The notes below the pieces were generated by a model, which made no database searches, was not told where the DNA came from, and saw only the letters and a list, made by a program, of their open reading frames with translations. 64,000 nucleotides of DNA from Tethya wilhelma (Eukaryota; Porifera; Demospongiae; Tethyida; Tethyidae). The translations under genes were made by a program, and so were the position numbers. Position 1 is the stretch's first letter. The number at the start of each line of letters is the position of its first letter. Shown one piece after another: positions 31,718-43,774 of the stretch. The stretch is from positions 7,229,381 to 7,293,380 of the forward strand of contig CAXIPT010000002.1 in NCBI GenBank assembly GCA_964030475.1. Reading direction: 5' to 3'.

Positions 31718-34700
31718 TTATGTTGTTTTTAGTAGTGGAACTGTTTCATCGCAATCTGAACCAAAACTGCTCTCCCTTTGAAGTTGGGGCTCAGAGTCTG
31801 ATGTGCTTGAGCTTGATTCTTCAAAATTATTTTCATCTGATTCAGTTGTATAGTAAACAATGTCATTTGGAAGAGCAACTTCAGTTACTGGCACTTCTGA
31901 ATCATCATCATCTGCAGCTATGGTTGGAAGTTCAATTGCATTAGTGTAGAATGATTGTTGTTGAGTCCTTTGACACAAGTTCTCAAATAGAATTTCTATT
32001 TTCTCTTGGATTCTTCTTAATGTGTATGTGTAGAAATGATAAACTATGATGACTGTGAACAATCCCATTGCAATCAAAGTCGAGGTAATTGCCAGAGCAA
32101 CTTGATTTCCTTGAGAATCTTTGAAGTAATATGTGAGTGCAGAGAAAATCGAAAGGTTGAAATAGTGAGTATTATCTAGAATGTTTAGTGGAAATTTCTT
32201 TAGTGGTCTTTGAATTAGAGTTGAATACATGAACAGGGCTAAGACAGCACATATGATTGAAACAAGATTAATGCGTGGATCTCCAAGTGCATTAACAGCT
32301 GAAATAAGATAGAGTATTGTACGCAACACAAAAAGCATACCAATCCAGTAGCGATGCCGGTGATTGTATGGTGCAAGATAAGCATCAATGAATGATAAAA
32401 ATTTTGCGTTTGTCATCCATCTCAAAACAAACAGCCCTTTAGGACATCTTATCAACAACTGCCAGCAGAAAAGAACAAATGTATAGACTAATCCTATAAG
32501 AGCAATAATGACTGCCACAGCGAAGAGAGGAATATGTTTTCCTTGAAGATATGGTACGTTGGCATCGAGTAACCAAACGGTTTCATATGATCCATTCTGA
32601 TATGTAAGCTGAGCAAATAACAATGCTGCAATCACTGTACGTAGAAGCTTTGCATACGAGAGTAAAATGAGTGTTCCAAGTGTTGCTACTGGATTCTTAC
32701 CAGCAAAAAGACGTGCGAACCAATGCCAATGATCGCTTACTACAATTATCGCCACTACCAGAAAAATAATGTATACAGGAAAGATGAACTGTAACCATGT
32801 CTTAACGTATGCATCCATTCCATTATAAAAGCAGGTTTGAATTCCAAGGTCTAAGTTGAGCCATGATATAAAAATACGGAAAAAGTTTGGTGTTTCAGTG
32901 GGAAGGAATGTATTTTGATTAACAGCAATAATATTAGCATACAATACAATGCCATTGAGAGTTCCAGCTGCAACAGTCAAGTTAAGCAAAAGAATAAAGA
33001 CTACCAGAGCAACTCCAGCTATTGCAAATGGAATCAGTAGAAGTAGCCAATAATTTGAACAACTCTTGCATTGTTTTCCTCCAAAAGTGAGACTGAAACC
33101 ATGTTTGCACTCTCCACAAAGTTTTCCAGAACGATTGAAGGAACACTGTCCATCCACACCATCAGAACTATTTAAATTGATAAAGTGTTTCTCATTAGGA
33201 GGATGACAATAGTCAAAAGGACAATGAGGGTAAATTATGTATCCGGATGTTGTAGTAGAATTAAGCCATACAGGAGAAACCCAATATTCGCCTTGTCTTA
33301 GTACAGATGATGTTGAAATCGAACAGTTTGAAATGTATGGTTGTAGGTCTGGATCACAATCACAACTGCTTTTAGAGAATTGCGATAGCTTGAAACCAAT
33401 AGGACAGGGTAAAAAATTAACCTTTATTATTTGCTTGGAAATTCCTATGTCCTTGCATGGACCAAAGTCAGCGTAACATCCAAGTTCCTCAAAAGTTCTT
33501 GAAGACCTTACTGTATAGGTTAGTAAAGTACAGAGTTCTGTATCTTGTCGCGTTTCACCTTCAGCAAGACCGCCACTTTTTGATGACAAATAACAGTGAA
33601 CAGAACCTGGTAGAGTATGATTCACTTGATCTACTATAGCTAGAGAGATATTGAATGGTTGACCTCTATAGACACTTTGTGGATTTGGTTTAGAACTACA
33701 GTTGACTATTTTGTTGCGATCACAGACGCATACACGAAGTGGAAGGGATGATATTGAATCAATGGTAATGTTTGAGATTGATTGAAGATAATCGGATGGA
33801 AATGTGCTAATATTTGTCCGTGATATGTTTTTTAAATCGTATGTTATTAATGGATCAGTAAAGTGCTTGACTGAACTCAACGTTTCCAAGTATAAATTGA
33901 ATTTACACCTGTCAAGTAGCCCACCATATAAGTCATTCCCAGCTATGTTGGCTGTGTTGTCGTTAAACAAAATATTCCTGATTGGGGCATTTGGAACTGG
34001 TGTTTGGCTAGAATAGAGTACTACTGTCTGAAGAAAACATTCTGCTGCTTGTGATGGATAAACGTAATTGTTGCTACAACTCTGAGCATTTGCACCATCA
34101 TCAACAAATATTGCTCCACCATAGGCTGCTGAATTGATTGTAAACTCCAGTATGAGCCACAGTGTTGAATTTTCAACGCAAGGGTAGTATCCACTGCAAT
34201 TGTAGTCTTCTTTGATAGATTTTATGATTCGAATTTGAGAACTGATTCCAATAAATAAAGCACCACCAGATCCATTTGTAGCTAAATTGTCAAAAAATTG
34301 ATGAGTTCCCCGTGTAAACTTAATGGTTGAACTAGTTACATACATTGCCCCTCCACTGCCGTCAGCTGAATTGTGGCTGAATACAGTGTTTCCATTAAAA
34401 GTTATGTCACAGTGATCAGTAAAAATTGCTCCTCCTAATGTAGTTGCTGTATTATTAGCAAAAATAACGTCTCCATATGTATGGATTGCACTGTCTGTTG
34501 CTAAGAGAGCTCCTCCACTGAAGGCAAGATTGTTTGTAACGATTGACCTACCGATTAGATAGAGTGTACTACTGAATAGCATTAATACACCTGGTTCAAC
34601 ATATAGCATGCCATTTATTATTTTAATGATGTCTAGTGGCCACGATTTACTATTTTCTAAAGTGGTTTCACCGTTAAAGGAAAGTGTAGTTTCCACTGCA

Positions 34701-37526
34701 ATAATTGATCCAACATTGTTCGAAAAATAGGTCCTGCCATTAAAGTAACCAGCACATTCCAAAAAGTACATAATACCAGTTGTATTGCCATTACCATTAT
34801 TGTATACCTCAAGATATCCTTTGCTACTTACATTACATTTGTCTGTGTAGAGAACACTTCCAAAGCCTATACCATACATGGAATTGGTGTTTGTAAATGA
34901 AGAATTCTCAAAGATAATTCCACGAAAGTATTCACCTGGTAGTTTAGTACATGCAATAGCACCACCATATCTATATGCACTGTTTGAATCTATTTGTGTG
35001 TTTTGTATTATCATGGAACAGTTACATAGTCCACTATACATGACCTGTATAATTCCACCTTCCTCAAGAGCTTGGTTGTTGTAAAAGGAACAATGATTAA
35101 TTCTCAGATCTCTATTTTCCTGCTGTATTACACCTCCAGACAATAGGGCTAAATTATGTTTAAAAGAGCAATTGTAAATTACCATTTTTTCTGATGTAAT
35201 GATGGCATATCTGTTCTTCAACCACTTTTCGAAATTAAATACAAAAGTGTCTATTCCATACACCACTCCTCCAAATTTGCCTGCCTGATTTCGAACAAAA
35301 TTGCAGTAGTAAATTTCAATGCATGTATGTCTGGAGATTACAATACATCCACCAGCCTTGGCTGAGTTGTTTTGAAAATTGCTGTTATTTATGCTTATTG
35401 AACAATTGCTGTACAAATTAGTTTTTACAGGAACTTCAAAGTTTGCAGGCAAACTAAAAAAATCTGTGTTTAATTGCAGACTCAGTACTCCCCCGCTTCC
35501 ATTCTTGGCTTTATTGGAATGAAAGAGACTATTGTGTATGGTAACAGCACTACGATCCTCAGTAATTATGACACCACCATCGAAATATGCTTTGTTGTAC
35601 ATGAACTGACTGCGGTCAACAAAGATTGTGGTAGAAATTAGGGCACTGATTACTCCACCACTGTTATTTACTGCTGTGTTGTACTGGAAGATGCTATCCC
35701 ATATTGCTAGTTCTACGTCTTGAAAAAGAAACATAACTCCAGCATCTGAAGCAAAATTGCCATCAAAAGTACTGTTGTTCACTTCAATCATAGTTCCATT
35801 TTTTCCAAAGATAACTCCACCAACCCATGCACTGTTTGCATTAAACTTACTAGAGTGTATCAAAATGCTAGTGTTCCACTCAACAGTGAGAACACCACTA
35901 GAGTTTAATGCTTGGTTGAAAATAAAATCACTATCATAGATTTCAATTCTACTGTCTATATTTGCACCAATCACACCAGCATCCAAAGCAGAGTTATAGC
36001 TAAAAGTGCTGTTATAAATTCGTAGTGTTAGGCCAAAAGAGCCACCGATTGCACCTGATGACTGGATTGCATTGTTGTATTTGAATGTGCTATCATATAC
36101 AGTGAGTAAAGTACCATGTGATGCAGCAATTGCACCAGCAGACTGGGCAATATTGTTTTCAAATGTGCACATACGGACTTGTACAATTGAGCTTTGTGTT
36201 GCTCCAATCGCCCCTCCAGTTTCACCTGCTACATTGTAACGAAACACACTGTTGGCAAGTTCAACATTACTCCCTTGAGCAGCTACAATGACACCTCCAG
36301 CCTGAAGTACTGCTTGATTATACTGGAAATAACTGTCATGTATTTGGAGCTTTACACTAGATACTAGTAGTACACCTGCTGATTGAGCTAAATTACCTTC
36401 AAATGTACAATATGATACTTTAAGTGTCATGTTGACTGATTTTGCAAATAGTGCACTAATGACGCCACCTGATATATCAGTATTGTTGTAAAATGAGCTA
36501 CTAAGAACTTTTATGTCCTCCACTGTAGAGTATTCCATTACACCACCATAATATGCTTGATTATTTGTAAAGACACACAGCTCAATTGTAACCGTACTGC
36601 CATTATCTATATAAAGAGCACCACCATGAATAGCTACATTGAATTCCAGCAAACAATTATTAAGGAACAAACTTGACTCAACAATTTGCATTGCTCCACC
36701 GAAATCAGATGCCAAGTTATTTTTGAATCTGCTATTTTGGACACAAAGTCTAGATTGCTGTACATAAATAGCACCTCCTAATCCATTGCTAGTTGCTGCG
36801 CCGGCTAAATCATTGTGAGATGATTCTGAAGAACTTGGTAATTGTACACTGGCAAAGTTATCTTGAAACACACAGTTTATAATAACAACTAGAGCATTGT
36901 TTACAAGAGTAATGGCTCCTCCTGCTTGTGTCAATGAGCTAGAAAAAAGTGCACGTGAAGAGGAGCCAGAATTGTTGGAATACCAACAATTTGTTATTGT
37001 TACATTCTTTGTATTCATGATCAACATGCCTCCACTATTGATAACTGTAGAATTTATGAGTGTAAGATTGTCAATGAAAACAAACTGATGTTGGTGGCAA
37101 CCAATGGTCACTAGTCCACTTATTTCAACAATATTCACATCTACTACCTTGATGTAGCCTGCATTATGGCATGTAATTATTGCTGACTCAGTTATTTCCT
37201 GTTTAAGGTTAAGAGTAGAATTGTAGGTTTGAAGTTTTACAATCAAATGTTTAATTCCACTCAATGTTAGATTTTGATCAAGTTTATGGTACCCAGGGAG
37301 AAGCGCAAGGCTAGTATTGCCACGAAAGTAACTATTTTGGCTTTTGACTATACTGAGAAAGAGTCAAGCACGGAATGTAACTTTTCGGACATGGTATGCT
37401 TTCATTTGGTTTAGCATAAAGGGTTCTCCCCCATACTATTGAAGTAGAATCTGAAAAAATCACGACCAGAGCTAGTTGTACACACAAGCAGTGTTGAATG
37501 TAAACCTTTGCAAAACTTGCTGACAT
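31718..37526 (-). CDS. Large beta-helix ectodomain, multi-pass membrane protein
   Basis: The minus-strand open frame 37340-31718 is intronless. It reads: about 1,100 residues of short repeats (NNSA..GGAI, NSTF.GN.A..AG) typical of right-handed parallel beta-helix proteins and Chlamydia Pmp-like repeats; a Cys-rich module (CPIGFKL, CDCDPDLQPY, CGECKHGFSL, CKSCSN); about eight hydrophobic spans (WLLLLIPFAIAGVALVVFIL, FPVYIIFLVVAIIVV, PLFAVAVIIALIGLVYTFVL, INLVSIICAVLALFMY, TLIAMGLFTVIIVYHFY among them); and a Ser/Glu-rich cytoplasmic tail. No ATG begins that frame. The ATG at 37526 opens MSASFAKVYIQHC with a hydrophobic signal region and reaches SQYSQKPK, where an A-run (about 37335-37339) lacks one base; one extra base would fuse the frames. 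The likely product is about 1,930 residues: a cell-surface receptor or adhesion protein. Ligand unknown. Confidence 0.8.
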
Positions 37527-38676
37527 TTTAGCTTATACCCATGCACTGTTATAATTATCGAATAGTGATCAGAAGAATAATGAACTACTTAATGGACAAG
37601 CTGTGATAGAATGAAAATTTAATGCTGTAATGATACCAGTTGCCCAATGAATATTATGTTCTTCTTTAACTTTCCAAATGGTTGCTTTAATACTTCGATT
37701 GACAACTTGTATATACTTCTAGCCTTTGGTGTGGCACTCAGTTACACATACAGTGGATTATGCACACATTTCAAGCCGTAGTAGGCCATCCCATATTATA
37801 TGGTTAGCCAATAATGATTATCATTAATGCATTCCATGCAAACCATCATGCTGTTATGCAAATAGTATCTGCCACTTAGTTGTTTTTGAATTGAGGTGAG
37901 CAATCAATGCTTAACTCCCTTGAGACACTGCTTGATAGTAAACAATGGTAATGTTCTGAGTCTAGTTTTTAATAAGGAACTGAATTCACCAATTTATAGA
38001 GCTGGTGTCAGCTATAGGATTTGTTATGGTAGCAAGTAATTCAGTTCCAATTATCAATGTGCACACATTTAATTATTATTATTGCTATTGCTTTACAACT
38101 GCATTGTATACACCTATGGGTTGGATGAGGTAAATGATATAAGTGTTTGATGGTTGTAAGGTACAGTTGAAGGTCAACTATCCTAGTTAGCAGCCTTCGT
38201 GACAAAACAAAGATTACTATAACAGTTCGGTCGATCTATTTTTTTACATAAATAAATACAGTATTGGGTAAACATGTTATATTGAATGAATGACATGATC
38301 AGGGAGTTTTGACTCTGAAAACTGACTTATTTGGGTGTAGAGAAGCAACAAGGAGATGGACAGGAGTAGAAATTTAATATGAGCAGCTATTATCAAAGTC
38401 AAACTTGTTATAAAAAAGTTTCCCAGAATAAATATTTCAGATAATTTTTATTAGAGTTGTAGGACAGTGTAAAGTCGATGGGAGGTATATAATGAGTTCC
38501 AGAGGTATGGCAACCTGTTAAAACAAAACTGTTTGTCAACATTTTGCTTAAAGTGGGGCTTAACAACAATGAATCTCAGATCTTGTTGGGTTGGAACTGA
38601 ATGAGACATATTGAGGACATCGAAAGACTTGTTGAGAGCTATAGGTATTTTGAGAGTTTACAAAAAAATATCATTT
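37527..38676. other. Upstream region of the beta-helix gene
   Basis: AT-rich, no recognisable gene or repeat. Promoter elements were not identified with confidence. Confidence 0.45.
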
Positions 38677-39978
38677 GGGCAATTCCGGCGTGACGGACGT
38701 ACAATTCAGAGAAGTTATTGGGTTCTGTCCATTTACACAAATGTTTTAACTTTACACAATACATATTTGTAGTAAAGCCTTGACTAAAGCTATCTACCAA
38801 TATACTTGAATTTAACTTTATAGCTATAGAATAAGAGATACGCTTGCTTAAAGGGCTGTGACGGACGTACGCAGAAAATTTAAGAAATGATGGGTACATA
38901 TCTTTAAAATCAAAACTCTGTGAAGTGACTAGTAATATTGATCCAGTTTCCATAAAATCTTAGCTCTAAAGCATCAAAGTATTACTTCATATATATAGCT
39001 TTGTACCAATAAGTATGCTAATTAAGTTAATGCTTCTAGAAATGTGTGACGGACATACAATAAATCATGACGTACGTACGTGTGTGATTGCACCCACCAT
39101 AAGTAGAAATCTATGGACTATGGGATTAGTCAAACACATGTATCAATATGACTTTATACTTCCTACAATGTTCCATGCATAGAGTTTATCCAACAGTGAT
39201 TTTAAATCCCCTTATGCTAGCTCATAAAACACACATGTACGTCCGTCACAGATTTGCTGTACGTCCGTCACAAAACTGATTCCGAATAATGCCTATTTGC
39301 AGATATTCAGCCCCTCAGCCTACTTTAAAGCTTATATATGTCCTTCATATATATGCACTTCTAATAAACCTTGAACACAACAAAGTATACAAAAAGTTTA
39401 CTGAATAAAGTTTAAGTAGGAATCCCTTGAGCAGTGATGGACATACGTGACAGACGTACAAGGTTTAACGCGACTTTTTTGTCGAACTTGGTGGGTGTGG
39501 CTATCAAACTAAGGGTGGATTATATATCTAATTGTAAGTTTAAAGAGCCCATGAAATGGTTTTAGAAGATATTAGTGAAAAAACTCAAAAATAGGCATTT
39601 TTTTGTGATGGACATACGTATTAAGTGAACTGTAATTAACAAGCCATTAATTATTTAATGACAGCTGCAACTAATTATATATTATTGGTTTATACAAAGT
39701 GCCTCATAAATGATTCAAACATGCTATATAGGAACCTACAATGTATAATTCCAAGCTGGACGAGGCTTGAAACTACACTAGCTTAAATTACTTGAAATAT
39801 TCAGTTGCCATGGTAGTTAACCAATGACGAGCATATCTCATTTGATAATCATCATCCAAGGCAAAAATTTTCATATTATGAAACTGTAATAAATTACTTA
39901 CAAAATGAACTATATAAACCTTTTCTATACTAAGTTTCAAAATTTGACCTAGTGGTTGATATTTTCACGGAATTGCCC
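38677..39978. mobile_element. 1.3-kb TIR transposon with ACGTCCGTCA boxes, uninterrupted
   Basis: Ends GGGCAATTCCG / CGGAATTGCCC (11 bp) flanked by ATTT on both sides (38673-38676 and 39979-39982), a 4-bp target duplication. It carries many copies of TGACGGACGTAC or its complement (38694, 38860, 39046, 39236, 39257, 39448, 39606 regions, several with one mismatch), on both strands. No transposase ORF. Serves as the ungapped reference for the split copy at 16716-20895. Confidence 0.85.
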
Positions 39979-39982
39979 ATTT

Positions 39983-40687
39983 AGCTCAAAGAGCATTGTC
40001 AGAGGTAGTATAAATTTATGAAGTGTTATTAGTGCCAAAATTAGGCCATTGTACTCTCAATATTATGAACATGGTTTTAATGATTCCGAAGGTGGTCTTG
40101 CATTCTGAAGGCAGTCTTCATCATGAAGGTGTTATACAATTCTGAAGGAGGTCTTCATCATGATTCATGAAGGCCCTACTTCATGCCATTTTGAAGGTGG
40201 TCTTGATCATGAAGGCAATATACCATATTCTGAAGGTGGTCTTGATCATACTTAAAATTATGAAGGTGCTAGTCTTGCTCTGCACCAAGGTACTATTGCC
40301 TTTCCTTGAGTAGCAATTGCTGTGCATGGAGAGTATCACAATGTGAGGATGAATGGAAGGTTGATCAGGTGTCTAGTGTGAGCTAACGTTCTTTCTCATA
40401 CACAATGGATATTAATGCTAATTAACTATGGCTATACTTCACAATCAGACTGCACGTATTATAGCTGATGATTTGGTAGGGTTTAAAGGTCAAACCTCTC
40501 CCATCCCAGAGGAGCTATGACACGAGTGTGCCTTTGCTGGGCTGGCAAGCAGTTGCATGTGATCAATTATCTCATTGTAAACTATTGCGGTCACATGATT
40601 GGACTTGCCAGCACAGCAAAGGTCTACTCCCCCCCCCCCCTTTACATCTGCGCAAAGAAGGATTTCAAGTGATCTGCATTTTTGAAA

Positions 40688-40689
<2 letters not shown>
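39983..40689. repeat. Imperfect GAAGGTGGTCTTGATCATGA minisatellite and flank
   Basis: 40076-40270 has about six irregular units of the type TTCTGAAGGTGGTCTTGATC. The preceding 'gtgttattagtgccaaaatt' and the units recur at 42659-42845 inside the CCT2 copy. 40480-40640 contains a foldback (GTGACACGAGTG...; TTTGCTGGGCTGGCAAG against CTTGCCAGCACAGCAAA) and a C-run at 40630. Confidence 0.6.

Positions 40690-40756
<67 letters not shown>
40690..40756. repeat. (CA)n microsatellite
   Basis: About 67 bp of CA immediately upstream of the first recognisable CCT2 exon. It may be an expanded polypyrimidine-side tract, or the point where upstream exons were lost. Confidence 0.9.
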
Positions 40757-40758
<2 letters not shown>

Positions 40759-40967
40759 AAGGTTTTCTCCTAGAGAAGAAGGTGGGAGTGAACCAGCCCA
40801 AGCATCTTGAAGATGCTCGTATCCTCATTGCCAACACCGCCATGGATATGGACAAGATTAAAGTGTTTGGGTCCAAAGTTCGTGTGGAGTCGACAGTCAA
40901 GGTGGCGGAGCTGGAGGTAGCAGAGAAAGAGAAGATGAAAGACAAAGTTGACCTCATCCTCAAACAC

Positions 40968-41574
40968 ATACCGTATGAGTCTAAACTTCCAACAAGTATA
41001 AAAAACATTGGAAATGTAATGAGACACAGGAATGGTTAAATCGTAAGAACGCAAACAAGATGGAATGGCTGTTAGAGTGTGTAGAATTCTTCCTGCTAAT
41101 GAATTATGCATGAGTGTAGAAATTAATGGCGGCCATAATTATGGAGGAGGTGCTTTTCGCCTTGTATCTAGCTACTCAATGAGAGGCGCTAAAAACCGAT
41201 GGCAAAAGCGACTGTACCGGAAGAAACCAAGTTCGTTCGTTCAAGAATCAGCTTCTAAAAGTGAATAGTCTCTGAGAAAAGTTGAGCCAAGATAGAAAAA
41301 AAGAAGAAGAAGAAGATCTTAATAAGAAGAAGATGGAGAAAATTGGAGGTTTGGCATGTTTGTGTTTGTTACTTTAGCGATGTTTTTAGGCCATGTTTTT
41401 GGGCTCATTAGAAAGAGAAAGAGCTAAATAGTAGCTTTAGAAGCCTTTTAGTGCTAAACGCTCAGTTTTTGCAGAGTTATTCGCGTGAATATTTGTATTG
41501 CGCTAATGGGCCATCCGTGCCATTCGTGTGTACCCAGCACTACCGTACTGCGGGGAATACCGTATGACTCTAAA
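40968..41574 (-). mobile_element. Family A hairpin element inserted in the CCT2 copy, 18-bp direct repeats
   Basis: Element 40986-41556 is a minus-orientation family A copy (GGGTACACACGAATGGCACG, hairpin with CAGTACGGTAGTGCTGGG, TATGGCGGCC block inverted). It is flanked by ATACCGTATGANTCTAAA at 40968-40985 and 41557-41574 (17 of 18 match). The left flank contains the only GT donor candidate (40972) for the first CCT2 exon. Confidence 0.8.
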
Positions 41575-41799
41575 TTTTTGTGGTAGCTAACACTGAAATT
41601 TAAAGTTTATTAATAGCCTGTTTTTGCAGTTTAGCTTAATTTTAGATTTGGGAAAACTTTCTTATGGCTTAAAGATCTGAGTGAATTATTATATTTTACT
41701 GGCCAATCTTTTCAGTGTGACATATTGAAAAATGCTGACTAAGCATATGAAATGTGCTGAGTCAGCAAATCTTGCACATTTTTTCCCCCTGCTGTTGAT

Positions 41800-41804
<5 letters not shown>

Positions 41805-41847
<43 letters not shown>

Positions 41848-41848
41848 G
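41805..41848. repeat. (CT)n tract before a CCT2 exon
   Basis: About 42 bp of CT forms the polypyrimidine tract of the acceptor at 41848-41849. A similar expanded CT tract (44736-44797) precedes the last exon. Confidence 0.9.
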
Positions 41849-42658
41849 CAAATCATCTACAACTATCCAGAGCAGCTGTTTGCTGATGCAGGAGTCATGG
41901 CCATAGAACACGCTGACTTAAGCTTTGATAGAATAGAGAGACTAGCTCTCGTACTGGGAGGAGAGATAGTGTCCGTGCACCTTTGGTGACCCTAAGAAGA
42001 TCAAACTGGGCAGCTGTAAACTCATCGAGGAGATTATGATCGGAGAGGACAAGGTACCTACCAAGCCTCGGACTGAAATTTAGCATTCGCCAAAACAAAC
42101 ACAAGATTCACTGCTAAGGAATTGCCCGCTAAAAGTTACCAAGAAAAGTCAAAACTGGGCATAAAATTTGCTCTGTTTATCACTGAGCATTTGAGAATGT
42201 GGGTGAAGAAATTAAATGACTTTCTAAATATCTAACCGATTTCAATATTTCAAGCACTATTAGAAAGCACTTGTTCTCCCCGTTCTGCCTAAATGCCTGT
42301 TACTTCATCTAAATTAAACAATTAAGTAATTGCATGCTTGAACCATTGACTCAGTTATGTCAACTAATGCACATAGTATAATGGAGATCTATAAACTCCA
42401 TGAGAAAATGATTAAGAGACCGCTAATTGCCTACATATACCTGTTACTCCATCTAAACTAGCCAAGTGATTGCTTGAACCATTCACTCAGTTAATGCACA
42501 AGTTGTAAAGATGGGCTCTGAATTTCGGCACATGGCTGCTTCTGGATCATTTTCTCAGTCTATATAATATTATAGATGTCCACATTATTCTTATTCTGTA
42601 TCTTTAACAATTATAGCTCTGACTAATAAGTTAGATTAATCAAATTTATTTACATACA

Positions 42659-42845
42659 GTGTTATTAGTGTCAAAATTAGGCACCCGGATTGTACTCTCA
42701 ATATTATTATAAACATGTTTTTGATGATTCTGAAGGCGGTCTTGATCATTTTGAAAGTGGTCTTGATCATAAAGGCACTATTATCATTCTGAGTGAGTCC
42801 ATGCTACACCATTCCAAAGGCAGTCTTCATCATGAAGGCACTACC
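42659..42845. repeat. Second copy of the GAAGG..GGTCTTGATCAT minisatellite
   Basis: Starts 'agtgttattagtgtcaaaat' and carries about four units of TTCTGAAGGCGGTCTTGATC. Paralogous to 39985-40270. Lies in a CCT2 intron. Confidence 0.6.
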
Positions 42846-43162
42846 CCCACCACTTAATTTTCATGTAAGGTATGTCTCTCCACAGGGATCTGGGAGTAGA
42901 AGGAGAAGGGAGGTGTGGCTAGGGGTGTGGTCTCCCTGTGTTTGTGTCACAAATAATATACCATGGATGGGATCATTTTGCTACTAAAATTTTTGCCTTT
43001 TTGACCAATTTGATGAAGATTGGTATTCATTTTCAATTTCCACATGTTTAATTTTCACCACTTGCAAAAAATAATTGAATGGCAAAAGTTTCTCGATTCA
43101 ATATATCTGTAACTGGCTGGAGAATGAGAAAATTGTTTTTCCTCGCTTTTGAAGATGTGTCC

Positions 43163-43172
43163 ACACACACGC

Positions 43173-43219
<47 letters not shown>
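43163..43219. repeat. (CA)n microsatellite in a CCT2 intron
   Basis: Roughly 57 bp of CA just before the exon at 43232; long VCVC and THTH ORFs on both strands are artefacts of it. Confidence 0.9.
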
Positions 43220-43222
<3 letters not shown>

Positions 43223-43406
43223 GGTGTCCAGTTGCCAAGGTTCTCTGGTGTTGCCATGGGTGAGGCCTTAGTGTGGTGATCAGAGGAGCCACTCAACAGA
43301 TCCTGGACGAGTGTAAGAGGTCTCTTCACGATGCTCTCTGTGTGCTGCAACAGACGGTGAAGGAGACAAGGATAGTCTATGGAGGAGGTAGGGATGACCA
43401 GCTTCA

Positions 43407-43774
43407 CACCCTCACACCCTCACACCCTCACACTCTCATACCCTCACACCCTCACACCCCTTCATGCCCTCATGCCCTCATGCCCTCATAACCTCATGTA
43501 CACACTCATTCATACTCGCTCTTTCTCTCAATAAAGTTTTCTGTTGTTAGCAAAACATTTAATACTGTTTTTCTCTCTCACACACACTCGCTTACCGATA
43601 TATACACACATGTACATTCTCATTCTCACACTCTCACACCCTCACACCCTCACACTCTCACACCCTCACACCCTCACACCGTCACACCCTCATATCCTCA
43701 TATCCTCACATCATCATACTGTAATACCCTTACACCCTCACACCCTCACCCCTCACCCCCTCACCCCCTCACAG
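43407..43774. repeat. CACACCCT minisatellite blocks
   Basis: Two blocks (43407-43498 and about 43619-43774) of a roughly 8-bp unit CCCTCACA with variants (CCCTCATG, CCTCATAT), separated by CT-rich sequence. It fills the intron between two CCT2 exons. Confidence 0.85.

Noticed and set aside
31718..37264. Bacterial contamination suggested by Pmp-like beta-helix repeats
   Set aside because: The protein continues into a multi-span membrane region not seen in bacterial autotransporters, base composition matches the surroundings, and a second copy is fused to host-type transposon sequence.
40490..40773. ORFs of VCVC or THTH repeats on both strands (also 43048-43407 and 3713-3946)
   Set aside because: Translations of CA/GT microsatellites; no conserved sequence outside the repeat apart from overlapping exon parts.
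43407..43774. Regular CCCTCACA repeats considered as a CRISPR-like array
   Set aside because: Unit is 8 bp with no unique spacers, inside an intron of a eukaryotic chaperonin gene; it is a minisatellite.
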